From contig JAWKSZ010000083.1 in NCBI GenBank assembly GCA_041402045.1, forward strand, positions 1 to 33,359: a stretch of 33,359 bases of DNA, given 5' to 3'. The stretch comes from JAGQRJ01 sp041402045 (lineage in GTDB: Bacteria > Planctomycetota > J058). Each line of letters begins with the position of its first letter. Position 1 is the stretch's first letter. The notes under the pieces were generated by a model, which had not been told where the DNA came from, did not search any database, and worked only from the letters and a program-made list of their open reading frames with translations. Positions 23,166 through 30,844 of this stretch are shown in pieces. The translations under genes were made by a program, and so were the position numbers.

Positions 23166-24655
23166 CGGTCGCGCTCCTTCTTCTCGTCTGGGGTCTCTTG
23201 CTGCAGCGACTCCAGCAGCGCGGCGAACCGGGGGTCCTGGTGCAGCGACTCCAGGTCGGGGTCCTTGCGAATGTGCTCGACGTCCGTGAAGCCGCGGGCC
23301 ACCGCCTGTTCCAGGTGCGCGAACGCCTCGTCGTGGCGACCCCAGCGGGCGTAGGTGCAGGCCAGGTTGTACCAGGCGACCTCGTTCTCGGGCTCGCACT
23401 CCAGCACGCGCTGGAACTCGCGCTCGGCGCGCTCGAGGCGCTTGAGCTTGAGGTAGCGCAGGCCCTGGTCCATGTGGATCGCGGCCAGCTCACGCGGGCT
23501 GAGCTGGCCCTGGGGCAGCTCCAGGCTGTGCACGGCCAGCCACTCCGCGCCGGTGCGGTCGCCCAGGCGGAACAGCCCGATCGCCGCCAGCGCGCGCACG
23601 TCGACGCTGGGCTCGAGCTCGAGCAGCGCGCGCAGCGCGGGGATCGCCTGCTCGCCGCCCAGGCGCTCGAGCTCGATCACCTGAGCCCGGCGCTCGCGGT
23701 AGGGCAGCTCGGCGTAGCCCGCGAAGTCGTGGCCCAGACGCAGCACCAGCTCGCCGTCGAGGCCGAACTCGATCCAGCGCTCGAGGCGCCGCGCGGTCGG
23801 CCCCTCCTGGGCCGCGAGGGTCTCGAGGGCCAGCGGGCCCCAGCGCAGGAGTGTGGCCTCGCCCACCTCGCGCAGCGCCGCGTCCTCGGCGGCGAGCAGC
23901 CCCAGCGCCTCCTGCAGCGAGCGCTCGTGGATCGCGGCGAAGCGCGCGCGCACCGTCGCGTCCTCGTCCTGGATCCCGGTGACCACGATCGGCATGGCCA
24001 GGTCCGCGAGCCCGGCGTAGCGCGCGAGGAACTCGGCCTCGGGCTCGCGCAGCGCGCGCTCGCGCTCGGCGGCGTAGACGTCGAGGGCGACCTCGAGCAG
24101 CGCGACCTCGACCACCTGCTCCCGGGGCGGGGGCACGCGCAGGAGCTCGGTGGTAAGCGCGGGGCCCAGGAGCCGGATCGCGGCCTTGGCGCGCTCGGCG
24201 CGGCGCCGGCGCTCGGCGCGCTCCAGGGGCTCGGGGGCCTCGATCGAGCCCAGGTCGTCCAGGTCCTCGAGGCGCAGCTCGACGCGCTCGCCGGGGGTCC
24301 CCTCGTGCTGCGGGCGGAAGCCGAGGAACCCGCCCAGGCCGCCGAAGGCGGCGACCTCGCGCAGGGGGTCGTCCAGCGGGCGCGCGACGTCGGTGGCGAG
24401 CACCCCGACCACGACCCGCAGGATCCGGTCGCAGAGCGGGCGCTCGCGGGGGTGGGTCGCCCGCGCGCGCAGCACCTCGGGCAGGACCTTGGCGCCCAGC
24501 GCCACCGCCTCCTCGCGGGCCTCGCGGGTCGCCTTCCAGTCGTCGCTCAGCAGGTCCTCGACCACGAGCACCGGGGGCCGCTCGCGGGGTTGGGCGAGGA
24601 CCGGGCCGCAGAGGGCCAGGCAGGCGGCGATGGTTGGGAGCGAACTTCGCCCCAC
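23162..24655 (-). CDS. secreted HEAT-repeat and TPR protein
   Basis: A 497-residue exported protein, first gene of the six-gene operon. The GTG at 24655 follows GCGGAGG with six-base spacing and begins a signal peptide (SSLPTIAACLALCGPVLAQ). Residues 25-330 are helical and low in consensus, with HEAT-like text at VFGLAA-type positions such as AEVLRxATHPRERPLCDRI. At about 330-400 clear HEAT/PBS repeats occur (GGEQAIPALRALLELEPSVD then VRALAAIGLFRLGDRTGAEW). The C-terminus has TPRs (AIHMDQGLRYLKLKRLERA, VLECEPENEVAWYNLACTYA) and a charged DEKKERDR end. It is probably a periplasmic scaffold. Its stop overlaps the TTG start of the DUF4388 gene, and a strong promoter lies 50 bases upstream. Confidence 0.85.
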   Translation of the reverse strand: MGRSSLPTIAACLALCGPVLAQPRERPPVLVVEDLLSDDWKATREAREEAVALGAKVLPEVLRARATHPRERPLCDRILRVVVGVLATDVARPLDDPLREVAAFGGLGGFLGFRPQHEGTPGERVELRLEDLDDLGSIEAPEPLERAERRRRAERAKAAIRLLGPALTTELLRVPPPREQVVEVALLEVALDVYAAERERALREPEAEFLARYAGLADLAMPIVVTGIQDEDATVRARFAAIHERSLQEALGLLAAEDAALREVGEATLLRWGPLALETLAAQEGPTARRLERWIEFGLDGELVLRLGHDFAGYAELPYRERRAQVIELERLGGEQAIPALRALLELEPSVDVRALAAIGLFRLGDRTGAEWLAVHSLELPQGQLSPRELAAIHMDQGLRYLKLKRLERAEREFQRVLECEPENEVAWYNLACTYARWGRHDEAFAHLEQAVARGFTDVEHIRKDPDLESLHQDPRFAALLESLQQETPDEKKERDR

Positions 24656-24704
24656 GGGCGACCTCCGCGCGGGGTGGGAATGCGGCAAATCTCCGCGCTG
24701 TATG

Positions 24705-24733
24705 AGGTTATCCCGCCCGGGAGGGCGGGTCAA
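24705..24733 (-). promoter_or_regulatory. operon promoter with a perfect dyad in its spacer
   Basis: On the minus strand TTGACC (24733-24728) and TAACCT (24710-24705) are 17 bases apart. CCCGCCC (24712-24718) and GGGCGGG (24723-24729) form a seven-base perfect inverted repeat around GGGA that fills the spacer and touches the -35 box. This could be an operator, or part of a termination hairpin for the zinc-finger gene that stops at 24736. The transcript would start about 40-45 bases before the GTG at 24655. Confidence 0.65.
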
Positions 24734-24735
24734 GC

Positions 24736-25485
24736 CTATGGTTCGCGGGGTCGCGAGCGCTGGAGCAGGCGGAACAGCCTGCCGCACAAGGCGAGCTGGG
24801 CGAACAGCGCGGGGAGGAGGGTGATCAGGGCCTCGCCGCGCATGCTGGCCGTGGTCGCGAGCCCCACGAGGGTCAGCGCGTCGACGGCGACCCCGGCCAG
24901 GGTCCAGCGGTTGATCGTGCTCGGCCGCAGCGCGAAGTTCCCGAGATATAGGAGGCCGTGGAGCACCACGCCAAGCGCCGCCAGGGCGATCCCCAGCTTG
25001 GGGTCCGACGAGAAGTTCATGACCGTCCCCAGCGCCAGGGGCACGATCAGGAGCGCGCTCAGCACCAACGAGAGCTTGAGCTGGGGCCCCACGGCCGGGG
25101 TCGGGAGCCGCGCGAGCTCGGCGAAGGCCAGGTCGCGCAGGTGCGCGTCGGCGTCCTCCGCGCTCAGGCCCGCCTGCACCAGGCGCTGGCGCGCCTGCGC
25201 GGCGCGCTTGCGGTAGAGCAGGTCCAGGAGCTCGCCGTCCGCCGGGCGCGGCGGCGGGCCCTCCTGCACCAGGCGCTGGGTCGCGCCGCAGGCGGAGCAG
25301 GCGTGGGCCTCGTCCCAGCAGGCGGTGTGGTGCCGCGCCAGGCAGCCGCTGCACACGACCGAGCCCTCGGCGGCACAGTCCTCGTGGCAGTAGGGGCAGC
25401 GCTGGGCCTTGACCCCCTGGCGCACGGCCTCGGCGAGCTCGGGGTCGACGGGCCGCGCCGGCTCGGGCTGGGTCTTCTCGTTCAC
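24736..25485 (-). CDS. membrane protein with N-terminal C4HC3 (RING/PHD-like) zinc finger
   Basis: A 249-residue protein. Residues 30-66 hold eight ligands in the order C30-C33-C45-C48-H53-C56-C63-C66, spaced x2, x11, x2, x4, x2, x6, x2, a treble-clef finger of the bacterial RING/PHD-like type (Prok-RING family). A polar linker with QARQRLVQAGLSAEDADAHL follows, then four hydrophobic segments of about 20 residues between 125 and 240, so the finger is on a four-span membrane protein. The GTG at 25485 lies 22 bases after the pyrophosphorylase stop, so the two probably share a transcript. Bacterial fingers of this class are linked to adaptor or ubiquitin-like roles, but none is visible here. A nearly identical ligand pattern recurs in the broken gene at 31384. 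Confidence 0.8.
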   Translation of the reverse strand: MNEKTQPEPARPVDPELAEAVRQGVKAQRCPYCHEDCAAEGSVVCSGCLARHHTACWDEAHACSACGATQRLVQEGPPPRPADGELLDLLYRKRAAQARQRLVQAGLSAEDADAHLRDLAFAELARLPTPAVGPQLKLSLVLSALLIVPLALGTVMNFSSDPKLGIALAALGVVLHGLLYLGNFALRPSTINRWTLAGVAVDALTLVGLATTASMRGEALITLLPALFAQLALCGRLFRLLQRSRPREP

Positions 25486-25507
25486 CCTGGGGCTCCGCGG
25501 CGCGGGC

Positions 25508-26890
25508 TCAGACGGCGAGGCCGCCGTCCTTCACGGTCAGGTCGAGCTGGTCGAGCTTCTGCGCCAGCTCCTGCGCGTCGAGGGCGGTCAGGGGCGAGAC
25601 CTCGTAGCGCTCGGCCTCGACCTGGGCCCCGGCCGCTTGCAGCCAGCGCTGGGCCTGGTTCGAGAGCGCGGCCTTGACCGTCTCCGGGGAGTAGGGCCCG
25701 CGGGCGTTCTTCAGCGGCTCGAACTCGTCCTCGCGCGCGACCTCGAGGGCCACGTGGGTCTCGGCCTCGCCGAGCATTTCGAAGATGAACGTCTCGTACT
25801 TGCAGCCGTTGGGCTCGGTCGGCTCGACGTGGACGCCCTGGGCGTCGACGTGGGGCACCTTCTTGCGCGCGAGGTGGTAGTGCAGCTTGAAGCTGCCCTC
25901 GGCCAGGCGCTGGAGGAAGGCCAGCGAGAACACGTGGATCGCGGTGTTGCCCCCGCGGTAGGTCAGCTGCCCGTCGGGGTCCCGCAGCTCCTGCTGCTCG
26001 GCGGACATCTCCGAATACTCGACGACCCCGGCGTTGCCGTCCTTGAGCAGCACCAGCCCGATCTTCTCGCTGGGGTCCTCCTTGCGCACGACCTTGGTCG
26101 AGGCCTCGGCCTGACCGGCGATGTGCGCGCCGAGGAACACCGGGTCGGCCACCCGGCACAGCGGGTTGTCGACCTGGAAGTAGAACAGGTGCTCGACCCC
26201 GGCCCCGGTCAGGGCGTCGAGGGCGCCCGAGTCGACCAGCGCGGAGAAGGTCCCGCCGTGGCCGTTGGGGCTGGCGGCGACCTCGCTCTTGGTCGCCATG
26301 AGCAGCTTGCCCTCGGGGTCGGTGTTGGGCAGGTCGCTCTGGGTCAGGAAGCGCACCTGCTCCGGCATGAGCCCGAAGAAGTCGGCCTCGCTGAAGGCGC
26401 GCTCGGTGGCCTCGCGGTTGAGGCGCGAGGTCAGCACGTAGAACGGCAGCGGCTTCCCGGCGCGGTCGCCGGTGGCCTTGAGCTGCTCGGCGAAGAGCTG
26501 GAACAAGGACTTCCCGGTCACGGGGCCGATCGGGTAGGTGCCCTTGGGGCCGACCCAGCCCAGGCGCGTGCCCTGGCCGCCGGCGACCACGAGGCAGGCG
26601 ACCTTGCCCTCGCGCAGGGCCTCCCAGCCCAGGGCCTCGAGCTCGGCGCGGCGCGCCGCGTCCGGGCGCTCGGTAGGCAGCGCGCTCAGCTCGGCGGCGG
26701 GCTTGGGCTCCGCGTGCACCAGCTCGGCCAGGGTCGAGATCTGCTGGAAGTCGAAGCCCGCGAGCTGGTCCAGGAGGTCGCGGCGCTGGGCCTCGTCCAG
26801 CTCCTCCCAGAACGCGAACACGTGCTGCTGTTGCGCCTTGTAGACCTTCGCCACCAGCATCTGGTCGCGCTCGTCGGGGACCTTCAGCAC
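25508..26890 (-). CDS. UDP-sugar pyrophosphorylase (UAP/UGP family)
   Basis: A 460-residue nucleotidyltransferase. The nucleotide loop is VVAGGQGTRLG (102-111), followed by PKGTYP with the catalytic-region Lys116 and TGKSLFQLFAEQ. The middle holds FYFQVDNPLCRVADPVFLGA, the Mg/UDP-binding segment, and later YRGGNTAIHVFSLAFL and EPNGCKYETFIFEML. The NTAIHxFS and NGxKxExFIF signatures fit the eukaryotic-like UDP-GlcNAc pyrophosphorylase (UAP1/AGX) branch more than the bacterial GalU type, but UDP-glucose as product cannot be excluded. It would make a sugar donor for envelope glycans. The GTG at 26890 has GGAG upstream. The gene has its own promoter and is followed by the zinc-finger gene. Confidence 0.9.
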   Translation of the reverse strand: MLKVPDERDQMLVAKVYKAQQQHVFAFWEELDEAQRRDLLDQLAGFDFQQISTLAELVHAEPKPAAELSALPTERPDAARRAELEALGWEALREGKVACLVVAGGQGTRLGWVGPKGTYPIGPVTGKSLFQLFAEQLKATGDRAGKPLPFYVLTSRLNREATERAFSEADFFGLMPEQVRFLTQSDLPNTDPEGKLLMATKSEVAASPNGHGGTFSALVDSGALDALTGAGVEHLFYFQVDNPLCRVADPVFLGAHIAGQAEASTKVVRKEDPSEKIGLVLLKDGNAGVVEYSEMSAEQQELRDPDGQLTYRGGNTAIHVFSLAFLQRLAEGSFKLHYHLARKKVPHVDAQGVHVEPTEPNGCKYETFIFEMLGEAETHVALEVAREDEFEPLKNARGPYSPETVKAALSNQAQRWLQAAGAQVEAERYEVSPLTALDAQELAQKLDQLDLTVKDGGLAV

Positions 26891-26947
26891 GGCTGCGCTC
26901 CGTGACCGGGCGCCGGGGATAGGGGCAGTCGCTCCATGATTTGGGGG

Positions 26948-26976
26948 AGGTTACGGGCACCGTCGGCCGGCGTCAA
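26948..26976 (-). promoter_or_regulatory. sigma-70-type promoter of the pyrophosphorylase operon
   Basis: TTGACG (26976-26971) and TAACCT (26953-26948) on the minus strand are 17 bases apart. The -10 box is identical to that of the operon at 24705-24733. The start codon is 57 bases from the -10 element. Confidence 0.6.
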
Positions 26977-27083
26977 GCGAGGGGCCTGAACCTCATGGGG
27001 GCTCGGGGGTAACCATCCTGGAGGCGCTCGCTCGGCGGGTCCGCCCCCTCGGAGGCTGAGGGCTTGTGGCTGGAGGTGTTAGC

Positions 27084-27734
27084 GTGCTGGTCGAGTCGCC
27101 GCCGCGCGCGCACGCGCGCCTGGCAGCCCCGAGGACGCACACCGTGGCAGAGCGGGCCCCAATCCGGGACGAGGAGCTGGTCGCCGGCCTGGCGGGCGGG
27201 CGGGCCGAGGCCCTGACCGAGCTCATGGCCCGCTACCAGCGCCCGCTCTACGGCTACCTGGTGCGCATGCTCGGCTCGCGGGAGGACGCCGACGACCTGT
27301 TCCAGGAGACCTTCCTCCGGGTCGTGCGCCACGCCGAGCGCTTCGACGGCTCGCGCCGCTTCCGGCCCTGGGTCTACGCGATCGCCTCGAACCTGATCAA
27401 GAACACCTACCGCAGCCGCGACAACCGCCGGGCCCAGAGCCTGGACGCCGAGGGCGAGGACGAGGGCCCCGGCCTCGCCAGCGTGCTCGAGGGCCGCGGG
27501 CGCTCGCCCGAGGACTTCGCGGTCCTGGCCGAGGACGCCCAGCGCGTGCGCGCGGCGGTCGAGCGCCTCCCGGAGAAGGGCCGCCACGCGCTGGTGCTCT
27601 TCTACTACCAGGGCCTGCCCTACGCCGAGATCGCGGAGGTGCTCGAGGTCCCGGTCGGCACGATCAAGAGTCGAATCCACAACGCGCTCGCCAAGCTCGG
27701 CAAGGAGCTGGCGCAGAAGGAGGGCGCCTCGTGA
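27084..27734 (+). CDS. ECF RNA polymerase sigma factor
   Basis: A 216-residue group IV sigma factor. Region 2 spans about 45-115, with LMARYQRPLYGYLVRMLGS, then the core-binding DADDLFQETFLRVVRHAERF and the -10 recognising RPWVYAIASNLIKNTYRSR. A linker of about 40 residues is acidic and disordered. Region 4 (about 155-210) contains LPEKGRHALVLFYYQG and the helix-turn-helix LPYAEIAEVLEVPVGTIKSR. The GTG at 27084 is preferred because GGAGGTG lies five bases before it; GTG at 27066 precedes that site, and GTG at 27144 would give a shorter N-terminus. The stop overlaps the GTG of the next gene (GTGA), typical of a sigma/anti-sigma pair. An ECF-type -35 may lie near 26986-26992 (CTGAACC). Confidence 0.9.
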   Translation: MLVESPPRAHARLAAPRTHTVAERAPIRDEELVAGLAGGRAEALTELMARYQRPLYGYLVRMLGSREDADDLFQETFLRVVRHAERFDGSRRFRPWVYAIASNLIKNTYRSRDNRRAQSLDAEGEDEGPGLASVLEGRGRSPEDFAVLAEDAQRVRAAVERLPEKGRHALVLFYYQGLPYAEIAEVLEVPVGTIKSRIHNALAKLGKELAQKEGAS

Positions 27735-28462
27735 GCACCCCCGACGAACCGGAAACCGACGACCTCGCGGAGCTGGTCCGCGACCCCGAGCGGGCGGCCT
27801 CCCCCGAGCTGGCCGCTGGCGCCCGCGCCCTGCGCGCCGAGCTCGACGCCTGGGCGGACCCCGAGCCCCCGGCGGACCTCGCCCAGCGCACCCTGGCCCG
27901 GATCGCCCTGGCCGGGGCGAGCCCCGCCGCCGAGGAGCACGAGGCCCGCGGGGCCCTCGAGGTGCTCACGACCCAGCCCTTCGCCGCGACCCCGGGGACC
28001 AAGCGCCGCGGGCTCCTGGTCCGGCTGTGCGTGCAGGCCCTCGCGGCCTGCCTCCTGTTCGGGATCAGCGCGAGCTTCACCGCCCTCGTCTACCCCGCGG
28101 TCGTGCACGCCCTGGAGGAGGGGCGGCTCGAGTCGTGCCAGAGCCGGCTCAAGCACCTGGCCCGCGCGCTGCACGCCTACCGCCAGGACCACCCCGACGA
28201 GGAGCAGCCGAGCAACGCCGCCCTGCGCCGCGCGCTGATCGACGGCGGCTACGCCGAGCCCGCAGACTTCGTGTGCCCGGGCGCCGGCGGCGACACCACG
28301 GCCCCGAGTCCTACGTGGTACGGTCCTCGCCGAGAGCGACGACCAGCCCGTCTACTGGGACCGCTTCGGCAACCACCCCAGGGGATCAACGTGGTCTACG
28401 CCGACGCCCGGGTCGAGCTCCTCGACGTCATGGACTTCAAGTTCAAGCCGGAGCGGCGGTGA
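27731..28462 (+). CDS. membrane partner of the ECF sigma factor (three consensus indels)
   Basis: A 243-residue product as read. The N-terminal 90 residues are acidic and polar (ETDDLAELVRDPERAASPEL), the position of an anti-sigma domain, although no zinc-binding HxxxCxxC motif is present. One TM segment follows at about 97-118 (CVQALAACLLFGISASFTAL). The outer part has RLKHLARALHAYRQDHPDEE and ends HPQGINVVYADARVELLDVM, like the H-X9-DG pseudopilin motif of planctomycete DUF1559 proteins. Between residues 190 and 217 the reading is nonsense: restoring one C in the run at 28302-28305, one G at 28322-28323 and one C at 28376-28379 gives a coherent segment with PESYVVRVLAESDDQ and PVYWDRFGNHPQG. 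Three deletions cancel in frame, so the ends are right and the middle is wrong. Confidence 0.8.
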   Translation: MSTPDEPETDDLAELVRDPERAASPELAAGARALRAELDAWADPEPPADLAQRTLARIALAGASPAAEEHEARGALEVLTTQPFAATPGTKRRGLLVRLCVQALAACLLFGISASFTALVYPAVVHALEEGRLESCQSRLKHLARALHAYRQDHPDEEQPSNAALRRALIDGGYAEPADFVCPGAGGDTTAPSPTWYGPRRERRPARLLGPLRQPPQGINVVYADARVELLDVMDFKFKPERR

Positions 28463-28502
28463 TGTAGGGGTCTGTCCCAGACCCCTCGGCCTCAGGGCAA
28501 AG

Positions 28503-28885
28503 CCCTCGGCCTCACCCCAACGGGCTCGCGCGCTGCGCGCGCTGCACGCGCTCGGCTTCGCCGCTCGCCGGCCAGGCCGCTACGTGGCGCAACGCGGCCT
28601 ACTCGCTTGCCTCGGCCCTCGGCCTCACCCCCAACGGGCTCGCTGCGCCGCCTGCGCGCTCGCGGCTTCGCCGCTCGCCGTGACCAGGCCGCGTGGCGCA
28701 ACGCGGCCTACTCGCTTTGCCGCACTCGGCCCCTCGGCCTCCCCAACAGGCTCGCGCGCTGCGCGCGCGCCTGCTCGCGGCCGCTCGCCGGCCGGGCCGC
28801 GTGGCGCAACGCGGCCTACTCGGCACGCGGCCCCTCGGCCTCACCCCCAACAGGCTCGCGCGCTTCGCGCTGCACGCTGGCTTCG
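28503..28885. repeat. tandem array of four roughly 110-bp hairpin-bearing repeats
   Basis: The unit begins CCCTCGGCCTCACCCC at 28503, 28616, 28731 and 28832 (period 101-115). Each copy continues AACGGGCTCGCGCGCTGCGC, then CTTCGCCGCTCGCCGG. Copies 1-3 also end in GGCCGCGTGGCGCAACGCGG with CCTACTCG. That last part is a perfect stem GGCCGCGT/ACGCGGCC with a six-base loop (28687-28708, 28795-28816) and a disturbed copy at 28575-28599. No start with a ribosome binding site or family motif is visible on either strand, so the array is treated as non-coding. It fills the gap between the sigma operon and the lipoprotein gene on the other strand. Confidence 0.8.
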
Positions 28886-28899
28886 CCGCTGCGGCGTCC

Positions 28900-29386
28900 C
28901 CACGATAGAGTCTGGCGGTCGGCTTCGCGCTCGCGGGCGTCGCTCGCCCGGCGGCTGAACGTCGCGGCGGCCTTGATTCCGCTTCCAGGACGAGCGTCGT
29001 CTCGCCGCGCAGGACCTCGGCTCTTCGGCCTGATCGACGTGAACACGTCCACGGGATGGTCCGCGATCGGCTTCCCCCTCCACCTTGACGACCGTGTCGT
29101 AGGACTGGATAGATACCAGCCTGGGGGGCGTCGACAGGGTCGGAGGGGTCCACCTCGCCGAAGGTATAGGTCCCAGGGCAGGGCGGAAACGGCGTGTCGA
29201 GCATGCGCCGCTCTTCTTCCGTGAGGGGCGTCGAGTCTCCCAGGGTGACTCCGGCTTCCTTCAACACGCGCTCAGGCTGGCGCTCGTCCTCCGTCTCCGC
29301 TTGAGTGTTGGAGGGTCGGGGGGCGGCACTGCCAGGCAGCCGCTCGCCACGAGCAAGATCCGGTACACGAGCGCGTATCGGAGCAT
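28900..29386 (-). pseudogene. frameshifted putative lipoprotein (ends approximate)
   Basis: The ATG at 29386 starts a signal-like MLRYALVYRILLVASGCLA with lipobox VASGC. Reading then hits TGA, but adding one C to the six-C run at about 29322-29327 connects it to PSNTQAETEDERQPERVLKE and then GVTLGDSTPLTEEERRMLD and CPGTYTFGEVDPSDPVDAP. From the next C run (about 29128-29133) the likely coding text again jumps frames: SYDTVVKVEG, ADHPVDVFTSIRP, VLRGETTLVLEAES and KAAATFSRRASDAREREADR. The product is thus a lipoprotein of about 150-160 residues of unknown function. It lies downstream of the PSP1-like gene on the same strand. The end near 28900 is uncertain because the repeat array follows. Confidence 0.5.
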
Positions 29387-29474
29387 TCGACCTCTCAGGG
29401 CTCGGGCCCCAGCCTACAGTCTATGTGGTCTAGGACCACCTCGGCTGGGGGAACGATCGCCCGGGACGCTCGAA

Positions 29475-30358
29475 CTACCCGTCCTCGCCGCGGCGCCAGA
29501 AGCGGCTGAGCGAACTCCAGCCGCGGGCCTCGGGGGTCTCGCGGGTGGGCGGGGTGTCCTCCTGGGAGTGGGTCGGCTCGAGGGCGCTGCGGGGAAGGGG
29601 CCGCTGGACACGATCTCGTCGGCGAACAGGCGCACCCGGGGGCCCGAGTCGGTCTCGATCAGGACCTTGCGCGGAGCACGTCCACGCTGACCACGAGGCC
29701 TTCGGCCCGGCGCGCGCGCACGTGCCAGCCCCGGCGGGGGAGCCCGCGCAGGTGGTCCTCGTAGAGCGGGTTCTCGTAGCGCAGGCAGCCGCCCAGGCCG
29801 CCCGCACACCCCGGCGGTGACCTGGGGGTCGACCGAGAGCCCCTGGACCTGGGCCATGCGCAGGGTCACGGGCTCCAGGCGGCGGAGAGGTCGAGCAGCA
29901 CGGTGCGCCCGCACCCCGGCGCCGCCGCACGCGCGCGCTGGCGGGCGCCGATCTGCTCCGGGTGCACGGTGCCCTCGTGGGCGGCGGCGAAGTCGCGCAG
30001 AGCCGGGGGACGTCCACGTGGTCCCGGGCCAGGTAGTAGACGATCAGGGGCGCGCCGCCCTGGGGGCGCTCGGCGGCCGGGAGCTTGACGGGGCGTCGCG
30101 GCGGGCCACGGCCCCGCGCAGGGTCTCGAGCTCCTCGGCCGCGCGGCGGGCCAGGGCTCGCCCCGCCGCCAGGTCGTCGTGGGTCGCCGCGCTGAGGCTC
30201 TCCTTCGGCTCACTCGGCGCTCTGGGCGTCCGCGATCAAGACCGTCCCCAGCTCCTGGCCGCGGCGGGTCTCGACCACGCACTCGGACCCCAGGGCCAGG
30301 GCCTCGCCCGTGAACGCGGCCACCTGCCTCAGCACCCCGTAGCGGACCCTACCTGCAT
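29475..30358 (-). pseudogene. PSP1-domain protein (RicT/YaaT-like), split by indels
   Basis: The start ATG at 30358 reads MQVG; one extra G at 30347-30349 gives MQVGVRYGVLRQVAAF and then VVETRRGQELGTVLIADAQS, the N-terminal PSP1 strand pair. Frames then alternate: DDLAAGRALARRAAEELETL, VKLPAAERPQGGAPLIVYYL, RDFAAAHEGTVHPEQIGARQ, CGRT followed by CCST, RRLEPVTLRMAQVQGLSVDP, GVCGR, CLRYENPLYEDHLRGLPRRG, and KVLIETDSGPRVRLFADEIV. The end RGWSSLSRFWRRGEDG stops at 29475. At least six one-base shifts are needed. All hallmark parts survive: CGRxxCC, LEPVTLRMAQxQGLSxDP and GVCGRLxxCLRYE. In Bacillus, RicT/YaaT binds RicA/RicF and affects RNA processing. The gene is probably intact in the real genome, about 290 residues. 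Confidence 0.7.
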
Positions 30359-30463
30359 GGAGCTCAGGGTAGCGCCGACCGCCCGCGCTAACCCGTGTGA
30401 GAGCGCGGAACCGAAGCATTCGGGGTCTGGACTTATCGGCCTCAGGCACGAAGGACGAGCCGG

Positions 30464-30731
30464 GCTCTTCCGCGAGGGGTTCGACCCCCTCCGCGCATGA
30501 CAAGCTCCTCCGCGGGGGTGTTCGGCTCCTCCGCGCGCATGACCCAGCTCTTCCGCGGGGGTTCAGCCCCCTCCGCGCATGACCCGAGCTCTTCCGCGAG
30601 AGGTTCGACCCCTCCGCGCATGACGAGCTCTTCCGCGAGGGGTTCGACCTCCGCGCGGCCGAGATCTTCCGCGAGGGGTTCGACCCCATCCGCGCATGGC
30701 CCGAAAGCTCCTCCGCGAGGGTTCGACCCCC
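30464..30731. repeat. seven-copy tandem array, unit about 40 bp
   Basis: Seven imperfect copies of GCTCTTCCGCGAGGGGTTCG followed by ACCCCCTCCGCGCATGAC lie head to tail, without unique spacers. Copies differ by small indels in G and C runs, and copy length is about 36-44 bases. The array lies between the diverging PSP1-like and sigma genes, in the gene-free stretch 30359-30844. I see no coding signal with family support; the rest of the stretch shows nothing definite. Confidence 0.85.
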
Positions 30732-30844
30732 GCAGACCGGGAATCAGGGGTTACGTCGAGGTCACGGTGGCCCGGGAGGACTCCTTGCCGGTCTCCGGGG
30801 CTTCGGGGTCCTGGTCTGCAGAGGACGCGAGGAGGGTCGCTAGG

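Noticed and set aside
20484..23354. A 956-codon plus-strand frame opposite the DUF4388 gene
   Set aside because: It mirrors the minus-strand TPR repeats as low-complexity Leu/Gly/Arg text and lacks any family motif.
28503..28885. Coding repeats on either strand
   Set aside because: Translations are Arg/Ala-rich without stable period in one frame, since copy lengths of 113, 115 and 101 are not multiples of three.
30464..30731. CRISPR array
   Set aside because: Units are head to tail with no unique spacers of constant size, and no cas gene is visible.
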